Assembly: GCA_963169455.1 (NCBI GenBank)
Contig: CAUJDW010000157.1
Span: 40,814-104,813, forward strand
Origin: Bacteroidota bacterium
GTDB lineage: Bacteria; Bacteroidota; Bacteroidia; Chitinophagales; Saprospiraceae
DNA: 64,000 nucleotides
Reading direction: 5' to 3'
Made by a program: the position numbers and the translations under genes. How positions within the stretch are numbered: the stretch's first letter is position 1; each line of letters begins with the position of its first letter. Below, piece after piece: positions 34,941 to 43,496 of the stretch. Below the pieces are notes generated by a model, which saw only the letters and a program-made list of their open reading frames with translations, ran no database searches and was not told the origin of the DNA.

Positions 34941-36356
34941 ATGAAATCAATTTTTTTAATTGCCTCCGGCATTTTTCTGCTTTCTTATTTCAGGCTGCCT
35001 GCCCAGGATTCCGAAGCCGGGCTCAAATATTATTGGGTGGCGTTCAAGGACAAGGCCCAATCACCGTACAGTATAGACAGGCCATCCGATTACCTATCCC
35101 CTCGCGCCATCGAGCGGCGGCAAAAGCGGGGCATTCCGGCCAGCGAACTGGACCTGCCGCCCAACCCGGCCTATCTGGAGCAGTTGAGCCAGGCCGGGGC
35201 AAAGGTGCACCACCGGTCACGCTGGTTAAACGCCGCCACCGTAATTGCAGAGGAAGGCCAACTGGAAGCCATTCGCGCTCTTCCTTTTGTCGATACGGTT
35301 TTTTACGCCGGCCTGCCGTATAGGGCTTCCGAACGCAAAAAGCCCGTTTTCAGAAAGGACAGCCTGCTGTCCAGGGCCCTGGATAACGAACCCTACGGCT
35401 ACGGCGCCGCGCAGGTGAAGTTGTTGAAGGGGGACACCCTGCACCAGTTGGGGTACGATGGAAAGGGCATTCTGGTGGCCGTGCTGGACGGCGGTTTTAT
35501 CGGGGTGGAAGAGAGCCCCTTTTTTGACAGCATCCGCACAGGGGGGCGCCTGTCCATGCCCTGGGATTTTGTTGACGGCGATGCCGACCCATTCGAATCC
35601 AGCACCCATGGCTCCAAGGTGTTGTCCACGATGGGCGCCAATGTGCCGGGGGTTTTTGTCGGTACTGCACCAGGAGCGGCTTACGCCTGCATCAAAACGG
35701 AAGATACCCGGGGTGAGTACCGCATTGAAGAATGCCACTGGGTCGCCGGGCTGGAGTACGCCGACAGTATAGGTGCGGATATAGTAAACTCCTCTCTGGG
35801 GTACACGACATTCAGCGACCAGAAAATGGATTATGCATATAAAAACCTGGACGGAAAGTCGTCGGTAGCCAGCAGGGCAGCCGATATCGCGGTGTCCAGG
35901 GGCATGATCGTCGTATCCAGCGCGGGCAATGAAGGAACTTCCGACTGGAAGCACATCGGCATCCCTGCCGACGCGCGCTCGGTGCTGGCAGTCGGGGCGA
36001 CAGATATTAAAGGCAAGCGGGCGCCATTCAGTTCCCTGGGCCCCACTGCCGACGGGCGGGTCAAACCTGATGTAGCCGCGCCCGGAGCATGGGTTACCGT
36101 GGCAGATGCTTTCAGCTTCAGGGTTTCCAATGGATCGGGCACTTCTTTCGCGGCTCCTATTCTGGCGGGCATGATCGCCAGCCTTTGGGAGGCTTTCCCC
36201 GACAAGACGAACCTGGAAGTGCTGGACGCTGTTCGCCAGAGCGCCAGCCAGGCCGCCAGGCCGGATAACGAACTGGGGTACGGCTTGCCCGACTTCGCAA
36301 AGGCCTTCAGGCTGCTGAGCCAGAAGAGCACAGATGCTTCCGGAAGCCCCCGGTAG
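34941..36356 (+). CDS. Secreted subtilisin-like (S8) serine protease
   Basis: A 471-residue exported protease. The signal peptide is at 1-22 (MKSIFLIASGIFLLSYF, ends PAQ). A propeptide at about 28-125 starts with the Bacteroidota pattern KYYWVAFKDK...YSIDRPSDYLSPRAIERR. The catalytic triad is Asp183 (VAVLDGGF), His223 (STHGSKV) and Ser402 (GSGTSFAAP), with Asn330 (SAGNEG) as oxyanion residue. No T9SS tail is visible at the end (QKSTDASGSPR), so it is probably periplasmic. The ATG at 34941 lies 2 bases past the ATPase stop; a TTG six bases earlier is not needed. It ends with a strong terminator. Confidence 0.92.
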   Translation: MKSIFLIASGIFLLSYFRLPAQDSEAGLKYYWVAFKDKAQSPYSIDRPSDYLSPRAIERRQKRGIPASELDLPPNPAYLEQLSQAGAKVHHRSRWLNAATVIAEEGQLEAIRALPFVDTVFYAGLPYRASERKKPVFRKDSLLSRALDNEPYGYGAAQVKLLKGDTLHQLGYDGKGILVAVLDGGFIGVEESPFFDSIRTGGRLSMPWDFVDGDADPFESSTHGSKVLSTMGANVPGVFVGTAPGAAYACIKTEDTRGEYRIEECHWVAGLEYADSIGADIVNSSLGYTTFSDQKMDYAYKNLDGKSSVASRAADIAVSRGMIVVSSAGNEGTSDWKHIGIPADARSVLAVGATDIKGKRAPFSSLGPTADGRVKPDVAAPGAWVTVADAFSFRVSNGSGTSFAAPILAGMIASLWEAFPDKTNLEVLDAVRQSASQAARPDNELGYGLPDFAKAFRLLSQKSTDASGSPR

Positions 36357-36374
36357 GCAGGCTTCTGATTGAAT

Positions 36375-36417
36375 AAAGAAGGGCCCTTCCGGAGCGTTTC
36401 CGGAGGAGCCCTTCTTT
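36375..36417. terminator. Terminator between the subtilase and gdhA
   Basis: AAAGAAGGGC (36375-36384) pairs with GCCCTTCTTT (36408-36417), with further TCCGGA pairing inside. A/T flanks on both sides suit termination in both directions between convergent genes. Confidence 0.8.
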
Positions 36418-36436
36418 ATTTTGAACCGACGCTGGC

Positions 36437-37801
<1,365 letters not shown>

Positions 37802-38057
37802 TCAGGTTGGTTTTATGCGCCCATAATTTACCCCTAACCAAGGCCTCAGACAATAACATTTATCACCTGAAGTCGGTGACAAATCGCAGTGATTTGAAAT
37901 TTTTATCAAAATTCAAACCTGCTGTTTAATTTATATTTGGCTGATTTTTGATTTTTTAATATCATATTCTTTTTATTAAAAAAAATCAACAGCCCTTCAG
38001 CCTGTTCCGGTTTTTTTTCAGAAAAATGTTCCGCTCAGCAGGCTTCCCGGGGCAGCG

Positions 38058-38780
38058 TCAGATCACCTGGTGGTTGAAAGGCTGGATCACCATCTCAGAC
38101 ACAACCCCGGAAACAGGTTGTTGGCACAGGAACCATATAGCCCGGCCGGCTGATTTGGCCGCAATAAACTTGTCGCGGTTGGCCCGGACGCCGATGTTGT
38201 CCCAGAAGGGGGAGTCCACCCCGCCGAGGTAGAGGTTAGTGATGCGCACTTCGGTGCGTTTCAGTTCTTCCCGGATAGATTTCAGCATGCCTTCCAGGCC
38301 GTATTTTGAAGCAGAATAAGCTGCAGCGCCGGCCATTGGCGTTTTGCCCAGTACGCCCGGGATATTTATCACCAGCCCTTTCCGGGCTTCCTTCATAGGC
38401 GGCAGGAAAGCTTTCATCAGGTTGAACGCCCCTTTGAGATTGATGTCCAGCACGCGGCTGAAATCTTCATACGATAAGCTTTCAAGGGGGCTAAGCAGGC
38501 CAATGCCGGCAGCGTTGACGAGGATATCCAGTGCGCCCTCTTCCTGGTGGATGGCATCAGCCACTCTTGCAACCTCATCGGGCCTGGTGATATCCATAAT
38601 AAAAACCCGGGATGGGGGGATGCCCAGTTCAGAAGCAGCGCGGCTCAGTTTTTCCCCATTCCGCCCGCTGATGAACAGCTTCGCCTGGCTGTTTTTGATC
38701 AGTTTGGCGGCTTCCCATCCAATCCCGCCTGTTGCGCCAACGATGAGTACCTTTTTATTGGATAATATCTCTACGGACAT
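38058..38780 (-). CDS. Short-chain dehydrogenase/reductase, catalytic Ser replaced
   Basis: A classical SDR fold (240 residues). It has the cofactor motif GATGGIG (15-21), NAAG (89-92), the conserved Asn in INLKG, and YSASK with Tyr155 and Lys159. The Ser normally 13 residues before Tyr is Gly142 (NIPGVLG instead of NISSVAG), so the tetrad is incomplete. The C-terminal third (VRITNLYLGGVDSPFWDNIG, VVSEMVIQPF) looks like Chlorobium-type sepiapterin reductases as I remember them. It starts 24 bases after folE, which would fit pterin chemistry. Function is inferred only from context and loose similarity. Confidence 0.8.
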   Translation of the reverse strand: MSVEILSNKKVLIVGATGGIGWEAAKLIKNSQAKLFISGRNGEKLSRAASELGIPPSRVFIMDITRPDEVARVADAIHQEEGALDILVNAAGIGLLSPLESLSYEDFSRVLDINLKGAFNLMKAFLPPMKEARKGLVINIPGVLGKTPMAGAAAYSASKYGLEGMLKSIREELKRTEVRITNLYLGGVDSPFWDNIGVRANRDKFIAAKSAGRAIWFLCQQPVSGVVSEMVIQPFNHQVI

Positions 38781-38804
38781 AACTGTTTTTTTGCGCTGGG
38801 GCTT

Positions 38805-39521
38805 TTAACGAATGGCCTGCAAAAATTCGGCGCGGGTGTTTTCGTTGAGGAACTTTCCCGAATATTCCGAAGTTACGGTGCTGCTGTGTTCATGCTGCAC
38901 GCCTCTCATTTCCACGCACATGTGTTTGGCGTCGATGTAAACGGCGACGTCGTCGGTGCCCAGAACCCGCCTGAGCTCGTTGGCGATCTGCACGGTCAGC
39001 CGTTCCTGTACCTGGGGCCGGCGGGCGTAATATTCGACGATGCGGTTGAGTTTGGAGAGCCCGATCACCTTGCCATTGGCGATATAGGCGATGTGAGCTG
39101 AGCCATAAATCGGCAGGAAGTGGTGTTCGCAGAAAGACTGCACCCGGATTCCCTTCTCCACCAGCATCTGGCGGTATTTGAATTTGTTGTCGAACAGCGA
39201 TATGGCAGGTTTGTTGTCGGGGCGAAGGCCCGAGAATATTTCCTGCACAAACATTTTTGCGACCCTTCCCGGCGTCCCCTTCAGGGAATCGTCCCGGAGG
39301 TCGAGGCCAAGGATGCCCATGATCTCCCGGAAATGCCCTTCGATCCGCCGGGTTTTTTCCTCGTCCGAAAGCACGAAGGCATCCGGGCGCATAGGCGTAT
39401 CGAAGGAAGTTGCGAGGTGCAGGGGTTCCTCCTCATCGGAGATAATGCCGGCCGGCCGGCCATTGGAGCGCCCGTTGGAAGAGAGCTGTTTCCCATTCGG
39501 AGCATAATTCGAGTTGATCAT
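38805..39521 (-). CDS. folE: GTP cyclohydrolase I
   Basis: Converts GTP to dihydroneopterin triphosphate, the entry to folate and biopterin (238 residues; the core is normal, with a ~45-residue low-complexity N-terminal extension). Zinc ligands are in [12 protein letters not shown] and in [35 protein letters not shown] and [12 protein letters not shown] are also typical. It is the first gene of a two-gene unit with the SDR. This is the canonical zinc type, not the FolE2 type. Confidence 0.95.
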   Translation of the reverse strand: MINSNYAPNGKQLSSNGRSNGRPAGIISDEEEPLHLATSFDTPMRPDAFVLSDEEKTRRIEGHFREIMGILGLDLRDDSLKGTPGRVAKMFVQEIFSGLRPDNKPAISLFDNKFKYRQMLVEKGIRVQSFCEHHFLPIYGSAHIAYIANGKVIGLSKLNRIVEYYARRPQVQERLTVQIANELRRVLGTDDVAVYIDAKHMCVEMRGVQHEHSSTVTSEYSGKFLNENTRAEFLQAIR

Positions 39522-39620
39522 GCGGTATTTTTTAAAAAATTCCTTAAAATTTGTTCCTTATAAACAGCCCCATCCTAACGTAGCCGGCGGGTTGATTGTT
39601 TAACCATCGATTATTCTTTT

Positions 39621-40154
39621 ATGCCTGGATTGTCAAAGCGGCATCTTTTATTGATTTTTTTGCCCTGCCTCTTTTTCGGGGGAATCCAAAGCTGTGGCGG
39701 CCCTGCCAAGCCGGAGCCTTTTTCCTGCTGCCTTTACGGCGCCCCGGAGCCCGTTTTCCATGCCGGGCTGCCAACCGTAAAAGCGCATAGTTTCCGCCTG
39801 GATGGAGATAAAGCCGAGGAAGAATTGTCCTTCTCGGACGGGCTGAGGCTGTCCCTTATTCAGAGCGGCTGCGATCACATACGCCAGGAATTTCACTTCC
39901 ATCTTGCCGGCGATTTCCGCTCCGCTCCGGAGGAGTTCTGGGCCGGCGAAGCTGCGAGGATTTTTGACCGGCTGGGGCAAATCGGGCCGGAATACCTTTC
40001 TTACCGGAGCCTGGCGCAGGCCATTTCCCAAAATACCAGCCAGATCAGGCTGGGTGAATCCGTGGCCCTGCAGGAAGGCTTTTACTTTAAAATGGAAGTC
40101 GTTTTTTCATCCGCCGAAGCCGTGCTGCTCATTACCCTTAGCGAGCATTCCTGA
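39621..40154 (+). CDS. Hypothetical lipoprotein
   Basis: Not recognised. 177 residues starting MPGLSKRHLLLIFLPCLFFGG, with a lipobox-like IQSC (Cys25), so probably an exported lipoprotein. The mature part contains a Cys-Cys pair (FSCCLYG) and a third Cys (SGCDHIRQEF), has mixed alpha/beta character and shows no motif I can name. It faces away from folE on the opposite strand, and the 99-base gap between them must hold both promoters. Confidence 0.65.
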   Translation: MPGLSKRHLLLIFLPCLFFGGIQSCGGPAKPEPFSCCLYGAPEPVFHAGLPTVKAHSFRLDGDKAEEELSFSDGLRLSLIQSGCDHIRQEFHFHLAGDFRSAPEEFWAGEAARIFDRLGQIGPEYLSYRSLAQAISQNTSQIRLGESVALQEGFYFKMEVVFSSAEAVLLITLSEHS

Positions 40155-40370
40155 TTGCCGCCGGCTTGTCCTTTTTCACCCCGGCGCCTCTCTCAGGATG
40201 CATTCTCCTCCCCCGAGAAGGGGGAATCGGCCCATTCCGGGCACATTTTTTTTCCCATTGGTTTTCAGGCCCTTTAAAGCGGGAATGTTGTTATTTTATG
40301 ATTTTTTTTAATTTTTATAGTTCTTGTTTACAGTAAATTAACCAAAAAAATTACAAGCTTCATCATTTTG

Positions 40371-40589
40371 ATGTCCGACAAATTGTCAGTGTTTTTTTTT
40401 GCCGGGCAGGATCATTTTGAATACTTTTACGAAGGAGAAATCAGGAAAGCGGCCATTCTCTTGTATCCAGAAATTTTTTCCACAGAAAACATGGCGCCGG
40501 GAACCTTCTTCCCGTCCTGGCTTTGCCTCCGGTTGAAGAATCATAGAATCAGGTTCTATAAAGAATTTAAGTATCAGCAAGTTAAATGA
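40371..40589 (+). CDS. Small hypothetical protein followed directly by a terminator
   Basis: A 72-codon frame in an A/T-rich stretch, from the ATG at 40371 to TGA at 40587-40589. The product begins MSDKLSVFFFAGQDHFEYFY and has no signal or known motif. The case for a real gene is that a hairpin with a T run starts 1 base after its stop, which marks the end of a transcript at exactly this point. Codon use is weak and the frame is short, so it may instead be a non-coding RNA that ends at the same terminator. Confidence 0.4.
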   Translation: MSDKLSVFFFAGQDHFEYFYEGEIRKAAILLYPEIFSTENMAPGTFFPSWLCLRLKNHRIRFYKEFKYQQVK

Positions 40590-40590
40590 G

Positions 40591-40620
40591 CTCCGCCGCG
40601 GGAAGTGGCGGGGTTTTTTT
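40591..40620 (+). terminator. Intrinsic terminator with T7 run
   Basis: CTCCGCC (40591-40597) pairs with GGCGGGG (40607-40613), one G-U pair, with a 9-base loop. Seven Ts follow (40614-40620). It lies immediately after the small frame ending at 40589. Confidence 0.75.
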
Positions 40621-40660
40621 ATTACGCCCCTCCCTTTTCCCCTCCTTGCCTGCTTTTATT

Positions 40661-40668
40661 TATATTTG
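40661..40668 (+). promoter_or_regulatory. -7 element (TATATTTG) upstream of lpdA
   Basis: An exact TAnnTTTG 37 bases before the lpdA ATG and 40 bases after the preceding terminator. No well-placed TTG is present. Confidence 0.4.
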
Positions 40669-40705
40669 CGCCGGAAAAGACAAGCATAAAATCAAACCGA
40701 AGATC

Positions 40706-42106
40706 ATGGATAAATTTGACCTCATTGTTATCGGAAGCGGGCCGGGTGGTTATGTGGCGGCGATCCGGGCCTCGCAGCTTGGAATGAAGGTAGCTGTTGT
40801 GGAGCGGGAGTCTGTGGGTGGAATTTGCCTGAACTGGGGCTGCATTCCCACCAAGGCCCTGCTCAAAAGTGCTCAGGTTTTTGAATATATCCGCCATGCC
40901 GAAGACTACGGCATAAAGGTGGGCGAAGCCAAAGCCGATTTTCAGGGGATGATCACACGCAGCCGAGGTGTTGCGGACGGCATGAGCAAGGGGGTTAACT
41001 TCCTGCTTCGCAAGAACAAGATTACCGTGCTGGAGGGCAATGGGGTGCTCGCGCCCGGCAAAAAGGTGGAAGTGACGGACGCCGGCGGCGCCAAGAAACA
41101 GTACAGTGCCGAACACATCATCATAGCCACCGGCGGCCGGGCCAAGGAACTGCCCAATGTGCCGATCGACGGCAAGAAGGTCATCGAATACCGCAAAGCG
41201 ATGAGCCTTAGCCAGCAGCCTGGAAAAATGGTGGTTATCGGAGCGGGCGCCATCGGGGTGGAATTCGCCTATTTTTACCACGCCATTGGCACCCAGGTCG
41301 TCATAGTGGAATTTCTGGAGCAGGGGCTGGTGCCCCGGGAAGATGCCGATATCTCCAAAGAGCTGGGCAAAATTTACAAGAAAAAAGGCATAGAGGTGCT
41401 GGGGAATACCTCCGTTGAATCGGTGGACACGAAAGGCAAGGGCTGCAAGGTCACGGTAAAAGACCGGAAAAGCGGGAAAACGACGGAGATCGATTGCGAC
41501 ATTGTCCTGTCGGCAGCCGGGGTCACCCCCAACACGGAACATATCGGGCTGGAGGCCCTGGGCATAAAGGCGGACCGGGGCGTGATACAGGTTGACGAGT
41601 TTTACCGGACCAATGTTGCCGGCATCTACGCCATCGGCGATGTAGTGCCGGGCCCTGCCCTGGCTCACGTAGCCAGCGCCGAAGGCATCATCTGCGTGGA
41701 AAAGATCGCCGGGCATAACCCCCAGCCGCTGGACTACAACAACATTCCATCCTGCACCTACTGTACCCCTGAAATCGCCTCTGTGGGTTACACGGAGCAG
41801 GCGGCCAGAGAGGCCGGTTATGACCTTAAAGTGGGCAAGTTCCCGTTCTCGGCCTCCGGCAAGGCCAGCGCTTCGGGCGCCAAGGAAGGATTCGTCAAGG
41901 TGATCTTCGACGCCAAATACGGAGAGTTTCTGGGGGCGCACCTGATCGGGGCCAACGTAACGGAAATGATCGCTGAAGTGGTCGCCGCACGCAAGCTGGA
42001 AACCACGGGGCATGAAATCATCAGGGCAGTCCACCCCCACCCCACCATGAGCGAGGCCATTATGGAAGCGGCAGCCGCCGCTTACGGCGAGGTGATTCAT
42101 TTGTAA
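40706..42106 (+). CDS. lpdA: Dihydrolipoyl dehydrogenase
   Basis: The E3 flavoprotein that reoxidises dihydrolipoyl groups in 2-oxoacid dehydrogenase complexes and the glycine cleavage system (466 residues, normal). It has the FAD motif GSGPGGYVAAIRASQLG, the redox disulfide Cys41/Cys46 (GGICLNWGCIPTKAL), the NAD motif GAGAIGVEFAYFY, and the C-terminal catalytic His-Glu block HPHPTMSEAIMEAAAAAYGE. The frame extends upstream to 40586, but the MDKFDLIVIG start at 40706 matches the family. It could serve the PDH complex whose E1 beta is at 15830; E2 is not in the window. Confidence 0.96.
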   Translation: MDKFDLIVIGSGPGGYVAAIRASQLGMKVAVVERESVGGICLNWGCIPTKALLKSAQVFEYIRHAEDYGIKVGEAKADFQGMITRSRGVADGMSKGVNFLLRKNKITVLEGNGVLAPGKKVEVTDAGGAKKQYSAEHIIIATGGRAKELPNVPIDGKKVIEYRKAMSLSQQPGKMVVIGAGAIGVEFAYFYHAIGTQVVIVEFLEQGLVPREDADISKELGKIYKKKGIEVLGNTSVESVDTKGKGCKVTVKDRKSGKTTEIDCDIVLSAAGVTPNTEHIGLEALGIKADRGVIQVDEFYRTNVAGIYAIGDVVPGPALAHVASAEGIICVEKIAGHNPQPLDYNNIPSCTYCTPEIASVGYTEQAAREAGYDLKVGKFPFSASGKASASGAKEGFVKVIFDAKYGEFLGAHLIGANVTEMIAEVVAARKLETTGHEIIRAVHPHPTMSEAIMEAAAAAYGEVIHL

Positions 42107-42118
42107 ATGGCAGGATGC

Positions 42119-42152
42119 GCTTCGGAAAGCCTCCGGAAAGGCTTTCCGAAGC
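42119..42152. terminator. Terminator between convergent lpdA and HlyD genes
   Basis: GCTTCGGAAAGCC (42119-42131) and GGCTTTCCGAAGC (42140-42152) form a perfect 13-bp stem with an 8-base loop between the two stops. Confidence 0.8.
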
Positions 42153-42174
42153 CTCATAACGCGCTTATTCCGGT

Positions 42175-43485
42175 TCAGCCTTCCTGAGAAACGGCGCCCC
42201 GGATATTTTCAAACACCCTTTCGATCAGGCGTTTATCGCTGGTGATGATGGTTGCCTTTCCGGGCATTTCCTGGGCTGGTTCGATACGGCGGCCGAGGGT
42301 TGTGACGAGCCCCCGGGGAAAGGCAACCTCTACGGTGATTTTTCCATCGATGGGCACCTGGCTTTTTTCCTTTACCTCGCCAAGCAGCGCGCCATATTCC
42401 GCAACGGAGTAGCTATCCAGTTGAACCACTACCTTCTGGCCGGGCCTGACCTTCGCAGACCTGGCCAGTTCGAGCTGTATCACGCCTCTGGTTTCCCGTT
42501 CATTCAGGGGCACCACCACGCCTATCTCCCGGCCTTCTTCAATGAATTGCTGTTCGCTGATGTTTTCCATATCCAGCGATACGATGCCGTCGATGGGTGA
42601 GCTGATGACGTATTTCTCTTTCCAGGCGTTGAGGTCGCGGCGCAGGGACTGGAAGCTTTCCCGAAGCGCAGATACGGCCTCTTCCTGGTTCTCCCTGGAG
42701 CCGGCTCTGACACCCGTCATTTCGGCGCGTATGCGGTCCATGTCCAGTTCCCTGCTTTTTATGGAGGACTCCACGCTTTCGCGGGCGCGTTTCAGGTTGT
42801 TGAGGCTTTCCCTGGTGCGCTCCACCCTCTCTTCGGCCAGAAGGTTTTCTCTCGAAAGCCCCTCTTCCCGCCGGAGGCGGCCTTCCACGATCTCGATCTG
42901 GCGGTTGATGCTGTTCATGCGTTCGCGGTCGCTGGCCGCCATACTCTGCAGCTTGCGCAATTCGCGGCGCAGTTGCTCAAGGCTGTATTTATCGTAGGGG
43001 TCGGACAGGAAGTACTTCAATTCGTCCTGCCTGCGGTAAAACTCGAAAAGGCTGTTTTTCAGTTCTCCCAGCACCAGGTCGTCGGGCACTTTAAAGGCCT
43101 GAAGCGTGGAATCATCGGGGCCTCCGGCGGCGATGACCGCGTTTTCAAGGGTGAGCACGTCTGCGATATTCGCTTCACCGATATTGGCAATATTGTCGAA
43201 AACGATAAGCACTTCGCCTTTCCGGACCCTGGATTCGTTTTTCACCCTGATCATTTTCACCCTGCCGCGGAACTGGGTGACCAGGCGTTTGGGAGGGTCG
43301 GTGGAAGAAATCCGCACCGTTGATTCGACCGTATCGGGGTATTTTACCAGGAAGCCGGTATAACCGGCCACCACCAGCGCAACGAGAAGGATGAGCGTGC
43401 CGTACCGGGTCATCCAGCCCGGCGGCGTCCCCAGTATTTCCTGGACTTCTTCGCTTCGGATTTCGATATTTTCGTTTTCCATCAT
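42175..43485 (-). CDS. HlyD-family periplasmic adaptor of a peptide exporter
   Basis: A membrane-fusion protein (436 residues) that links an inner-membrane ABC exporter to the outer membrane. One helix lies at about 27-46 (TLILLVALVVAGYTGFLV), then a barrel/lipoyl half (VRISSTDPPKRLVTQFRGRVKMIRVKNESRVRKGEVLIVFDN), and a long alpha-helical coiled-coil hairpin at about 145-290 rich in RREL/REESL patterns. The second half is ISSPIDGIVSLDMENISEQQFIEEG, followed by a beta-barrel. It lies 11 bases downstream of the peptidase-ABC gene, so the two work together. No TolC-like protein is adjacent. Confidence 0.9.
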   Translation of the reverse strand: MMENENIEIRSEEVQEILGTPPGWMTRYGTLILLVALVVAGYTGFLVKYPDTVESTVRISSTDPPKRLVTQFRGRVKMIRVKNESRVRKGEVLIVFDNIANIGEANIADVLTLENAVIAAGGPDDSTLQAFKVPDDLVLGELKNSLFEFYRRQDELKYFLSDPYDKYSLEQLRRELRKLQSMAASDRERMNSINRQIEIVEGRLRREEGLSRENLLAEERVERTRESLNNLKRARESVESSIKSRELDMDRIRAEMTGVRAGSRENQEEAVSALRESFQSLRRDLNAWKEKYVISSPIDGIVSLDMENISEQQFIEEGREIGVVVPLNERETRGVIQLELARSAKVRPGQKVVVQLDSYSVAEYGALLGEVKEKSQVPIDGKITVEVAFPRGLVTTLGRRIEPAQEMPGKATIITSDKRLIERVFENIRGAVSQEG

Positions 43486-43496
43486 CTCCGGCCGGC

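Noticed and set aside
40622..42157. 511-codon minus-strand frame opposite lpdA
   Set aside because: Antisense shadow of a certain gene; no recognisable domain.
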